Positions 13,294-26,800 of a stretch of DNA of 64,000 bases are shown piece by piece. Position 1 is the stretch's first letter. Each line of letters opens with the position of its first letter. A model generated the notes under the pieces. That model saw only the letters and a program-made list of their open reading frames with translations. It was not told where the DNA came from and searched no databases. Position numbers and translations under genes: made by a program. This stretch comes from Pelodera strongyloides (Eukaryota > Nematoda > Chromadorea > Rhabditida > Rhabditidae), in assembly GCA_036852015.1 (NCBI GenBank), contig JAANDG010000180.1, positions 1-64,000 of the forward strand, in the 5' to 3' direction.

Positions 13294-16200
13294 TTAAAGG
13301 GATAGGTTCACCTCGAATTGCATCTTTTTTTATAATTTCTATTGATAGTATGACCTATGACGGTCAAGTTGCGAAAATTGCAGCAAATTTCCTTTGCTCC
13401 CCGAGGCAGGAGCACGCTCAAAGGCTAAACTACCTCGAATTAATAAAACAACTGGCCTACCGTAGGCTGTCTTTACCAGTCCCGCGCAGAACAATTGTGG
13501 CAATTAGCCAAACGCTGGTATTATGGCGAATAGCCAGACACAAATAAGAAGCAAACAACAACAACTAGAATTATTGAATAAATAAAAAAAAAAAATTTTT
13601 ATATTATATAAAGCTTACTGGCCTTATAATTAGTAGTACGCACGGGCTAACAACTCAACTAAATGAGTGGGCGTGAGAATGACCCGCATAGTTCGCGAAA
13701 GCAAAAAACCTCGAATCCTGACTTAAAATCTCCTAACATTCCACGAGCATTTTAGCACAGGGAATAACCACTCCCACTCACATAACAAGCGAAAAAAATG
13801 CCCACACACGATAATTCAACTCATAAAAAATTATTGGAAACACACAAACATGGCCAGTTTGAACGTGAAAACAAAGCAAACATCTAAGGAAAACATCATT
13901 CAATGATTTGGAAACAGCAACAACCGAACTGAAATCAAACACATGCTAGGTTAGACGCATAATAAATTTGCAAGAGAAACATCATAACACTGGAAAGGGA
14001 GGTGCTTAGCTTAGGACATGGTGAATTTTGATTTTTTTAAGAAAGAATACCGAGGGGTAATAAAATAGTCAACTGCACGATTAATGGCTTGCAATCTGCA
14101 ATTTAATCTAGACTTGTAGACAACTATCCTTATATTGTGTGCTTCTCCAATTCCTTTATCCCTGTGGCCTGTGGCGTATCTGAACAAAGTTTTGTAATAT
14201 AGAAAATACTGTGTACGGAGAACTGTGTATCCAGTAAGCACCCAAGTATATTCTATTTAATTCGTAAACACAACTAGCGCTTGGTTAATTAAAAGAGGTT
14301 GCCACGCACTGCGCACAGCTCAAATAGTGCTAGTTCTGCGCGATGCTCCTTGCATCGAAAAGAAGAGAAATTAGTTAATTAGTAATAAGCACTCAGCAAT
14401 CGCACAAGTTTATATTGGCTACGAATAAAAATAGGCTGCAAAGAAAACAATAACATGTTCTATATTTACCTGATCCGCTGATCTTGATCTCACATCGAAC
14501 AGCGGGCTTCTCATCTTTCGGTGGGGATCGTATCGCCGTGGAACCGATTCGTGTGAAGAGGGAGGCACAGTATATTTTCCGGTCATCACATCACATACAA
14601 CGCACAATTTTTAATGATAGACAATCGCTAATCACACTCGCACTGTAGTGCCTGCGCATCCTATACATCCATGTTTACTGCGTAATCTCAGAGTCTGGAA
14701 AATGTACAAAACAACAGCGGTGCGATTGTTCGATATGATATGTCCGGCGACGTGACAAACGTGACATTAAAACAGTTTATGTTGCTTGAGAGAGCTAACA
14801 ATTGACGGATTCAGTAAGTACAGCAAATAACATAAATGAACCTGAAATGCCTGTCGCGGAGCGTAACCAGAGAGAAGGAGAGGCATCGAAATCGAAGGCA
14901 ATATCCTAAAAGGAATATAATATACTCAGAAACAGCGAACACTCAGAATAGTTTTAGAGTTCACGCTCATTCGGAAATGGTGATTAACACGCTATATGTT
15001 AACAAGACCTTCGACAACAAAATAACACATTTGCGAGAATCACGGTCAAAAAGAAATAGAGAGTGCTGTTCTCAGACGAGCACTAGAAGTGAAAGGTGGA
15101 ATTTACGTTCCTATTTGAACATTTTCTTAATACAATTATGCGATATTTGCAAGATAAAGCCAGTAAATGTTATACTGCTCCTGTATTTTACAGGTATATA
15201 TGTGATAAATATATACATACTTACCTGTCTGTAAACTGCTCCTCAATGCAGCAACACATGATAACTGCATCACTTGTCGAGTAATCTGTATCTCTCTGCA
15301 TTGACTGCATCCATGCTTTCACTTAATAGAATATCACTTACAATAGGTACACTAGCAAATATGAACTTAAACAAAAGCCCGCGTATACCACAAACTTTAC
15401 GATTTAAAAATATATATCAAATACTTCCTCATTATAATCTAAAATATTGGAAATACTCAATATAATGTCAAATAACGTAACTGCATTGTGTGAAATGGCA
15501 GGTAGACAGACATTGAAAAGTTGCTACATATCAATATTAATCGCACAATATCGAAATAAACAGGTAGACTAAAAGGTATTATTTACATCATAATATAAGA
15601 AATACAAAATGAATGCAGCCGGCCCGCTTTTGTGTCGGGTAGGTGTGAAAATTAAATGATACACCTTTAACTATTTTTAATCGATGCCGCCTGTGTACGG
15701 TAGGCCAGTTGTTTTATTAATTCGAGGCAGTTTAGCCTTTGAGCGTGCTCCTGCCTCGGGGAGCGAAGGAAATTTGCTGCAATTTTCGCAACTTGACCGT
15801 CATAGGTCATACTATCAATAGAAATTATAAAAAAAGATGCAATTCGAAAATATTGGAAATACTCAATATAATGTCAAATAACGTAACTGCACATCGAATT
15901 GCATCTTTTTTTATAATTTCTATTGATAGTATGACCTATGACGGTCAAGTTGCGAAAATTGCAGCAAATTTCCTTTGCTCCCCGAGGCAGGAGCACGCTC
16001 AAAGGCTAAACTACCTCGAATTAATAAAACAACTGGCCTACCGTAGGCTGTCTTTACCAGTCCCGCGCAGAACAATTGTGGCAATTAGCCAAACAGCTGG
16101 TAATTATGGCGAATAGCCAGACACAAATAAGAAGCAAGACCAACAACAAACTAGAATGATTGAATTAGAATTGTGAAAATATAAGTATTTTTATTATTAT

Positions 16201-18496
16201 TATAAAGCTTAATGGCCTTATAACCTTATAATCAGTAGTACGCGACTGGGCTGGCAACTCAGCCAAATGAGTGGGCGTGAGAATGACACGGCATAGTGTC
16301 GCGCAAGCAAAAAATCTCGAATCCTGACTTAAAATCTCCTAACATTCCACGAGCATTTTAGCACCAGGGAATAACCACTCCCACTCACATAACAAGCGAA
16401 AAAAATGCCCACACACGATAATTCAACTCATAAAAAATTTATTGGAATCACACAAACATGGCCAGTTATGAACGTGAAAACAAAGCAAAACAATCTAAGG
16501 AAAACATCATTCAATGATTTGGAAACAGCAACAACCGAACTGAAATCAAACACATGCTAGGTTAGACGCATAATAAATTTGCAAGGAAAACATCATAACA
16601 CTGGAAAGTGGAGGTGCTTAGCTTAGGACATGGTAGAAATTTTGATTTTTTTAAGAAAGAAATACCGAGGGGTAATAAATAAACTAATCAACCGCACGAT
16701 TAATGGCTTGCAATCTGCAATTTAATCTAGACTTGTAGACAACTATCCTTATATTGTGTGCTTCTCCAATTCCTTTATCCCTGTGGCCTGTGGCGTATCT
16801 GAACAAAGTTTTGTAATATAGAAAATACTGTGTACGGAGAACTGTGTATCCAGTAAGCACCCAAGTATATTCTATTTAATTAGTAAACACAACTAAGCGC
16901 TTTGGTTAATTAAAAGAGGTGGCTACGCTCACCTCAAATAGTGCTAGTTCTGCGCGATGCTCCTTGCATCGAAAAGAAGAGAAATTAGTTAATTAGTAAT
17001 AAGCACTCAGCAATCGCACAAGTTTATATTGGCTACGAATAAAAATTGACTGCAAAGAAAACAATAACATGTTCTTATCATTTACCATGATCCGCTGATC
17101 TTGATCTTCACATCGAACAGCGGGCTTCTCATCTTTCGGTTGGGGATCGTATCGCCGTGGAACCGATTCGTGTGAAGAGGGAGGCACAGTATATTTTTCC
17201 GGTCATCACATCACCTACAAACGCACAATTTTTAATTGTATAGACAATCGCTAAATCACACTCGCAACTGTCGTGCGCTGCGCATCCTACTACATCCATG
17301 TTTACTGCGTAATCTCAGAGTCTGGAAAATGTACAAAACAACAGCGGTGCGATTGTTCGATATGATATGTCCGGCGACGTGACAAACGTGACATTAAAAA
17401 CAGTTTATGTTGCTTGAGAGAGCTAACAATTGACGGATTCAGTAAGTACAGCAAATAAACATAAATGAACCTGAAATGCCTGTCGCCGAGCGTAACCAGA
17501 GAGAAGGAGAGGCATCGAAATCGAAAGGCAATATCCTAAAAGGAATATAATATACTCAGAAACAAGCGAACACTCAGCAATAATTTTAAAGTTCACGCTC
17601 ATTCGGAAATGGTGATTAACACGCTATATGTTTACAAGACCTTCGACAACAAAATAACACATTTGCGAGAATCACGGTCAAAAAGAAATAGAGAGTGCTG
17701 TTCTCAGACGAGCACTAGAAGTGAAAGGTGGAATTTACGTTCCTATTTGAACATTTTCTTAATACAATTATGCGATATTTGCAAGATAAAGCCAGTAAAT
17801 GTTATACTGCTCCTGTATGTTACAGGTATATATGTGATAAATATATACATACTTACCTGTCTGTAAACTGCTCCTCAATGCAGCAACACATGATAACTGC
17901 ATCACTTGTCGAGTATCTGTATCTCTCTGCATTGACTGCATCCATGCTTTCACTTAATAGAATATCACTTACAATAAGTACACTAGCAAATATGAACTTA
18001 AACAAAAGCCCGCGTATACCACAAACTTTACGATTTAAAAATATATATCAAATACTTCCTCATTATAATCTAAAATATTGGAAATACTCAATATAATGTC
18101 AAATAAACGTAACTGCATGTGTGAAATGGCAGGTAGACAGACATTGAAAAGTTGCTACATATCAATTTAATCGCACAATATCGAAATAAACAGGTAGACT
18201 AAAAGGTATTATTTACATCATAATATAAGAAATACAAAATGAATGCAGCCGGCCCGCTTTTGTGTCGGGTAGGTGTGAAAATTAAATGATACACCTTTAA
18301 CTATTTTTAATCGATGCCGCCTGTGTACGGTAGGCCAGTTGTTTTATTAATTCGAGGCAGTTTAGCCTTTGAGCGTGCTCCTGCCTCGGGGAGCGAAGGA
18401 AATTTGCTGCAATTTTCGCAACTTGACCGTCATAGGTCATACTATCAATAGAAATTATAAAAAAAGATGCAATTCGAGGTGAACCTATCCCTTTAA
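13294..18496. mobile_element. Composite element: two tandem 2.55-kb copies, 171-bp TIRs
   Basis: Outer ends are TTAAAGGGATAGG (13294) and CCTATCCCTTTAA (18496), flanked by TTAA. The left TIR 13294-13464 and right TIR 18326-18496 are inverted and nearly identical. Copy 1 runs 13294-15846 and copy 2 15893-18496, in the same orientation. The two inner TIR ends (15696-15846 and 15893 onward) lack the terminal ~17-20 bases including AGGGATAGG. A 46-base filler (15847-15892) repeats a piece of copy 1 interior at about 15440-15485. The copies differ mainly by single-base indels. No transposase is recognisable. TTAA targets are typical of piggyBac, but an AGGG terminus is not its standard end, so class is open. 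Short relatives: 47065-47359 and 49666-49816. Confidence 0.88.
14419..14607 (-). pseudogene. Short open frame inside copy 1 of the composite element
   Basis: The frame contains VPPSSHESVPRRYDP and ends at a GTAAAT donor-like site. The equivalent in copy 2 (17187-16993) has single-base insertions that change both the frame around the start and the tail. If this was a coding exon of the element, at least one copy is broken. No family recognised. Confidence 0.25.
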
Positions 18497-19197
18497 ATGC
18501 ACTCTTTATGTTATAGAGATTCAATTTTTATGATCAATTAAGTATAACTCTTTTACAATGAGTGTCATAATCATGTGCATTGTGTAAACTGTAAAAGGTA
18601 TTCAATAGTGTTAGTTGGCTAATGCTAAGTTAGATTATTGGTAAGAATAAGAAGTTCTGGATACTGTTTGCGGTGGTCACCCGTAATGCCCACGGGCATA
18701 TTACCCCACGGTTTCGGATCAAATTTCTGTTTACTCGGCGAGAAAGTTTGGGCGCGTGAGTTGAGTTTTGAAATCAATATGCGTTAGAATGTTCTTTTGC
18801 TTGATATTATTTTATTTTGTGATCACCCTTTGTTAACTTTCCCTAGGGCATTATGGCAATTGTACGCTTTTTGCTTCTTTTCTATTTGGGTATTGAAAGC
18901 TTTTTTACCATTTTCTTACAGTAATAATGATGCATTTCCTTTCCTCCTCTCTCATAATATCTCCCTAGCTTATTCTCTACAACAGACAATTAACGTAAAG
19001 CGACAACATTACGGCGTGCATGCTGCGAGGAAAGAAAGCGGCACGCCGCTGGGTTCTGGCGTACAGATTGCCCGCCGAAACCACGCCGCTGGCACACCGT
19101 AACGTAACGTTGCCAAATGCACTTAGCTCGCCGTTTTCACGCGGCTTGCATGCCAAGTTTCGTCAGTGTAGTTGTCTCTCATATCTCTATGAGTCTC

Positions 19198-19234
<37 letters not shown>

Positions 19235-20864
19235 TATTCTCCCTAACTTTAACAGGGATAAAGCTCCCGCCGTGGATTAGCTCCTTTCCATATTTGTCTA
19301 TCACCTCAATCGTCTCTCGATATCGCAAATCCCTTTTTACTCCGAGCCGCTCTGTCAAGAGAGTGTTACTGTGTCAAGTACTTAAATCCCTTAAGTTCTT
19401 TGACTTTAAGCCATATCCTCGCACTTATTACATAGCCCGAGTGGTTAGCACTTAGCCAGTGAGCACTCCTTATTGGGTACCACTCAGGTCCAATGTGGCC
19501 CTGTCTCTCCGAGATAGATGGCTAGAAAATGTAGAAAAGGCTAGCTCCCAGCTCCCACAGTTCGGCTAGAGTGAGTTCAGTGATTTTCAATGGGTACTAT
19601 TTTTCCAGTAAACAAGATCAACTAAATCAGACCAGGCGAGTCGCAATGATTTATAAAAGTTCTTATTTTGTGTGCAATTGGAAAAGTATTGTCGTACTAG
19701 AAAGATAGTGTACTTGTGAAGAACATATATGAAGATATCAATTGTGGTATATGTGTGCCAATCAGCAAGTTATTTGTAGGGGATAGTTCCGTTTAAAAAT
19801 GTTTTCTAATTTTTGATCAGTGACATAAGGGGAGGTCCTCGGCGTGTACGTACAAAGTGGTATTCACATACCCCAAGGTTATCACACCCATGTATAAGGA
19901 CAGACATGCCGGTAGTAGAGTGACTTGCGTGTTGGTTTTTCTTTCAAAATAACTATACTTAAAAGCAATCTTTATTTTTTTATTAGTTTGTATCGCCGTT
20001 ATACCTTTCCCGTTCTACAGTTATATTCTACAGACGTTAGTAGAAGCCCAGTTGCATAAAAAGACCTCATTTTTTACTTTTACATGCTGCAAGGTTCCCA
20101 TTGTATTTAAATATGAATTCAGATCATTTTCAAGTCAAATCAATCTTTAACCTCTTATGTCTCTTGAAGTTAATTAGTCTGTTCCCCAGGGGCATTTCTG
20201 TCTATTTGCCTATCGTTTGTGAATCTGCATACCAGAGTGCAGACAGGGCCCATATGCCGTGGGCAAATGAACCACCTTGTCCACCTATATAAGTACAATT
20301 AGAATGGTTAGTATGAGTAGTAGACCATAGATACCCATCTCTATCATCCAATAACTCCAATTAGAGGCTTATTTCTGAATTACATCCATGAAAAATCACA
20401 GTTTTTTTTGTGTAATGCTTCGGCGCATGAAATTAACGTTTTACTCGAGCTATTGATCATAATTTACGTGTGGTTTGCGTGTATACAACATGTATTTATA
20501 TGGAATTTCATACGCCTCAGGTCGGACCGAAAAAAACCTGATTTTTCATTTTATTGTAGCTCAAATTTTTTGTAAACTTATGTAAAATATGCCTTTTCAG
20601 TAGTACGACTCCCTGATCCTGATCAGTATAACATTATTGCACTTTTCTGTTTTATGTATCTTTTGTTCATTTGCTAAATTTTTCTACCATTGTCAATATT
20701 GCAAGACCAACATTGGACACACTACAACGTGTCATTAATTGATCGAATATAAATCACTTTCATCGTATTCTTTATTTATTCGAATTTCCCCTCGTCCATG
20801 TGCTATTTTCACATAAACTTGTCTTTTCTGTAGAATTTCAGTTCAATTCATTTATTATTCCAGA
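18497..20864. other. No gene seen upstream of the RING-Ras gene
   Basis: AT-rich sequence with a CG-dense block at about 19010-19100 and a CT microsatellite at about 19200-19230. It may hold the promoter of the gene starting at 20865, but no specific site can be read. The ATG at 20865 lies one base after a TTATTATTCCAG acceptor, fitting trans-splicing. Confidence 0.5.
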
Positions 20865-23800
20865 ATGGCTACATCGATCGAAGAGCTCAATACAGAAGCC
20901 CAGATGTGTCCACTTTCCACACAACCCACATCAATTTCTAGAATTTCGGATTCAGACTACGGTACTTCGGCCTACACTTCAGGTGAGACTATTTTGCATG
21001 TAACATAGTGTTGGGAAAACAACAAAAAAACTCGGATCACTATAATCCGAGTTTTCTTGGAGCATGATCGGAGTTTTTTTTGGTGTGACTACGGTATGAT
21101 CCGAGATTTTTTTTTGAGTTTTCGGTTTCCCGTGAAACTAACTTAAAATTAACTCAGTGCATTACATCGCTTTGGCGGATTGTACACATAAAACAACGGA
21201 AAATGAAAAATACAAGTTTCTTTATTGTTGTATTTCACTCACAAAGCGTTAAACTATGATGTTTACCATTATTTCACCACTACGGATGTCCACTTTTTAT
21301 AATAAAATATTAAAATGGTTCAATAAATACAATTTATTTAGACGAAGAACTGCAATCGGATGGTGAGAATCGTTCCCCATGCTCTTCCCCACAATCCCAG
21401 CCGGGATACTGTCCCCAGTGCAACGATTTATACGATCAGGTGAGGGAAATGAATCTTATATTAATCATAATCATAAAAATAGTATTTCAAACCGGAGAGC
21501 GTCTGCGTAAACGCTTTATTCATTGTTCAAAATAGTGTTAGTTTCATGGTTACTCTGATTACTTTCCTAAAACTTTCTTTGAATTCGCATATCACTTGTC
21601 ACTTGCATTCGTTATTTCTTTTTAGTCTTAGTTTCCGAGACTTTTTGGTGACATTTGACCGGTTAATCCAACCAGGGTGTTTCCTAATTTTAATCTCAAG
21701 TACCGTAGTTCTTTGTCCTCTCTTTGTCTGCGCTCTAGTGTTTTCAAGTGTTCTTTCAAAGATCCGGGATTAATTAGAATAAATCCCCGTGTATTGTAAA
21801 CGTCTGTTCGATGACACCCGATACTACGAGGGAAATGGACAAAGAACGTAAAGGTCAAAATTTGCATATACAAGTAATCTATGACCGATTAGGTATCGAA
21901 AAGGTGGAGTTGGCTTTTTTCTTGCTTTTTTTCGAGGGAAGTGATGTTAGTATATATACAGAAAAAGGCCTACCCTATTACTCTTTATTAATGCTTTACT
22001 TTCTATGATGAACGTTCACATTTTCCTTTTATATTAGGTTAGATAGCCCTCTAAAACAGCAAAGAAAATTCATATATGCAAACCATGCTACAAAAAAATA
22101 ACCTTTATTCATTGACATTGTTTGTATGTAAATTTATTTAGTTGGGCAAACTCTTTGGCCCTAGAGCCATATGTAGTAGTCTAATTCAAAGTGTTGTTCG
22201 GTGGTAGCTGTGACGTAATCTTGGTGCGTATACAGACAGCCACAACAATTCCTTAGAATAACCAGCAATTTAGAATATTGCGCAAATAAGGTGTAACACC
22301 AGGTTAATTACATATGTTTGCGTACAGAAACATGTGTGGGAAAGTATGCCCGACTGAGCACCAATGATTTATTATAATGCGAGGACAGGAGTACTTTTGA
22401 ATATAACATTATGATAGATTAATTTTAGATTTAGTTCCTAGGGATCCATAATAAAATTTACATATTGTCGGGTCTTATAATTTGAAATCCAAAGGGCCAG
22501 TTAATTGCCCAGAGCTTGCATAGGAAGACTTTAATATTAACTCAGGTGTGTGGCAGTCAGGTGTGCTAACCATAATGTGCCCTAAGCTACTAACGTTGTC
22601 TAATGGTTTAACTGACATGTTAGGACGTAGGACAGTCTCTTGGCAATGATTGGCTGTTTTACATATGGACTTTTCTTGAAGGTAAGAAGTTGCTATTGGT
22701 AGCAACTCAGTAGCAATACATACATTCTCATGCATATGTGTCTTCGCAGATGTTTTCTGATAGATGTCTTCACCAGATATACGCTAGTTTAAGTTCACAC
22801 ATTGGTGCTATCTATGCACTCAGACACAACCCCTCTCACTTTCTCTCTCTATGTATCCCTCGTTCTCCTGTCTCTCTATATCTAGCTCTCAGCTCTCCCT
22901 CTCAAAAGGATGATACACTTCAGAATTACTTGTAGATCGACTGTACGATACGGTACTCGATCCTCATTGATCACACTTGGTGCTCACTCAGCTGCTTAGA
23001 AATTATAAGTAATAAGTTGAGGTAGAAAAATACATCCATCACATCGACAAGTGATTTGCATAGAAAAGCCAATAACCCTAGTTTGACATGTTCTGTGTGA
23101 TATTGACTGAAAATTTAGTTCATTAATTGCGAAAAGATTTCGCTTCATATAACTTTGCACAGGCCAGTTACTTGAGCCAAAAGCAAAAGCTTCACCTTTT
23201 ACAAGTCACATGCACCAACGCTGGTTACAAAGCATTAGTGCTACAATCACAATTGTTTATAGCACCAGCCGCTTACAAATTTGAATAATAGACTTGTCGT
23301 GTTTCTTTCCGTGGGAAAAATTTATTGTTCATTTGATAATGTTCTCAGGACAGTGTTAGAAAGTGAATAAAAACAGGCAAAGTTACCCATTCATGGCTTT
23401 TTGGCGGCGCGTACAAAGGACTTCGTTGGGTTTGGCTTTGCTTACTTTGTGAGATTTAAAAAGAATGAACTGAACTTTTATGAAGTACACTGACCACTCA
23501 GGTAAAGGCTGTGGTTTGTTGACTGCCTCAAAAAAAAAAAAGATTATTTATGGATCGAGCCGGCACTTTTTAAGTGTCTCAAATCTGCTTAAAACTCCAA
23601 ATATTAAACAGTCGTGCAATGATGTAAACACCTCCTAAACTATGCATTGCTATTTAAGAGAAGACACAAGGATATGCTTGTTGTACACCAAAACTATGAT
23701 CTACAAAATAATAAACTTTGACTGTGACCGAAAAATTGGGGTATTGGACGAGCGGGAATCGAACCGAAAGTCTTTGGATTACCGGCTCAGGGCTGCCATA

Positions 23801-26800
23801 ATGCATTCACTTTGGCACCTACAAAATAATAATATCTTATTTGCAGCCTGTCACCCTTCAATGCGGACATTCCCTTTGTGCACGGTGTTGTCAGAAATTA
23901 CTGGAGCAAATGGTCACAACGCGAACTGGAAATGTGCACAGAAATAGGATCAGAATGGGGTGGGTACTATTTTCGTACTATTTTTAACAATAAGGATCTG
24001 TATAGATTTTGGTTACGAGCAGCACACCATCATCAAGATATCCATTCGTTTTCAGGATAGGATATTTTCTACTAACATTTATTTTATCAATTTGATATGT
24101 GATAATTGTTCTAGTTGATTTTTTTTTAGATAATTTCTATGAATTTCCGAACAAAAGTTGATCATCTGATCCTCATGAAAGCTCTGGGTTCAAGTATAAT
24201 GTTCAAGTATACTAATCCAAACTTTTCAGAATAAGCAGTGTCTCATATTCTCGTCTCGATGGCTATGCGGCCTCCTCCCGTTCGATGTCTTCTGTAAGGT
24301 CCCTGGGTACTTCATGGAAGAGTCCCCAATGTCCAGTTTGTGGGGAAAGGGCCAAAACGGTAGGGAGATTGGACCTTAAACTTAAGCCTTAGTGAGAATT
24401 GAAGAAAATGTCTGCAACGGCTAGTTCGCTAGTTGTAAACTTGGTAAATGCTCATGTTTCAGCAAGTAATGAAATTGGGAGTTAAAGTTGCGGAGGTATT
24501 GTTCACTGAATATACACACCCACACGCTAATAATGACAATTTTGCGCATAGGTCTTTTACAGGTTTTTGCATTTTTCCCATCCAACAACTTTCATTCTTT
24601 AGTCGTTTCCAAACGTTTGTTTCACTTTTTCAATTCTTGTAGTTTGTAGTTATGTAATATGCAATTTCAACTTGGCGCACACTCACAATATGGCACACAG
24701 TGCGCGACTTTCTAAATCCTTGATAAATCTACAAGGCAGATATTGTTATGGTCATATAGTACAGGTGTGGCCTCTATTGCAACTCGACACCCTCAGTGTT
24801 GTAGCAGATGTGTGTTGAAATTTACGACTTATTGTATTATTTCTTGCTGGGGGAAGGAGCAATTGTCACGTCACTACAGGGATTACATTAGATTGCAAAT
24901 TGAACAATATATGAAGTTAAAGCGGTATGTGACGTTGTTTGTGAAAGGTGTGCCGGAACGGAAGTGTCACTGTGGCACAGAAGTTGTATAATGTGTGTAA
25001 ATGAAGCTGTCTAGCAGACGTTTCAAAATCACGTCACATATGCTTTAATAAAATCTCGATCAAAATAACTTATCACTGATTGTCCAATAATTGTCTAATT
25101 TCAGACACCTCCAGTTCCAAATCTTGAGCTGGCAAACTTCATCAATACAGTGCGTTCTCTCGGTACAGCGAATGTGGACAGAAAACACCCAGCATACAGA
25201 TGTTTAAAACTACAGAAGTTTAAGGAAATGTTAGTTCCAGGTTTATTTATTTTGTGAGTTAGATGTGATTCGGCTACAATATATCTTACATCTTTTAATT
25301 TATTTTGGCCGCATAAAACCTCATGTTTCACAAAGTGCACTTAGAAAACAAAATTGGACGTTATCTAATTTTGCGTCCTAATGCACCAGCGCCACTTAGA
25401 TAAATAAAAGTATAAGTTTAACTTCTTTTCAGTATATTGGAACAAGAGGAAATTGCCCAACCCTATCGGATTCCCGAGTGTAAGATCGCTGTTTTGGGAG
25501 CGGAAAATGTGGGCAAGACCAGTATGGTGCGTTTTCTTCTTACTACTGTTAATAATGAACTGTTTTATTTATTTCTACAAATAAAAGTTTACGTTGGTAA
25601 GATTCTAGCTTCTAGCCAAGTGACTATGAACTCATGCAACGAAATGTACCCAGAGATGTACATGTACGTGCGTTAACGAGTAACGACATCATCATTCTAA
25701 CACGCGACTCGTTGTGACTCATTTTTCAAGAAATTCATTATGGGTATTGCTGCAGTAGTCGTGCTTGAAAATGGGCCCCTTTAGGTTTTGTGTTCATTAT
25801 TGCAGTGTTATCAAAAAATTGTTAACGCTTAGTGTCTGTCTAACTCCTTATAAGGGTAGATGTTTTCGGTAACTATTTTTGCTAGTATTGTAAAAATAAT
25901 AAAATAATCAATAAGTATTGTTTAGTGCCGAGTACAATACGGAAACGAGGTGTTATTCCGAGATCTCTCGGGCACAAAGAACGATCAACTTGATGATGAA
26001 CCGTCAACGGACGATCGATTCATCATTGATATTATGGATGATTATGTGAGGAATTGATAATATATTATATATTATCGATTATATGTATCACCGTGTACAG
26101 TATACACGTACTGAGCAGAGAAACGTGGAAAACTATACTAAAAAGACTGACTCTGCCGAAATCCCATTCCCCTTAAAAATGTTCGTAATCCTCTGTTCAG
26201 AGGCCATATTCGCCACTCCGATTCCCTCGGGGAAATATTCCCTGGGGACAGAAAATTCATTCTAACGTGAGACACGCAGAGAAAAAGACGGGGATTCCCC
26301 ACGGGAAATGGGTGGTGAATATGGCAAATCAGGAAGATTTATCTGGATAATCCCTAATTATTGGCAAGTATCTGTTTTCCAGACATTTGACGTGCAAGTG
26401 GAAACCGCCCATGGATTTGTCCTCGTTTATTCGATTACTGATCGAAACTCCTTTTTGGCAGCTTCACAACTTTATCAACATATTGAGGAACAAAGAGGAC
26501 AGGTAAACATTATTTGAATAAGAACTGATTCCCAGAAACCAATAGAATAATAGGGAAAGCGCTCACATACGCTGTGTTGTTTAGCGTAATTTTTGTTAAA
26601 AAAATATTTACTTTTATTGATTCTCGTTACTTTTGCTTTCAACTTTAACAATACTCTTCTGTTTAATTACTCAAGTTACTCAGTGCGTTTCATGGCTTTT
26701 ATATATACCTTTCAATATTACTTCTCAACGCTCTAGTTGAATTTTGCCCTGCTTTATACCATTAGCCCGAACTCTGCTTATTGGAAGAAACGCAGTGTAC

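Noticed and set aside
23745..23820. tRNA-like sequence on the minus strand (GGTTCGATTCCCGC B-box)
   Set aside because: No matching 5' acceptor arm or full cloverleaf could be drawn; at most a tRNA-derived remnant inside an intron.
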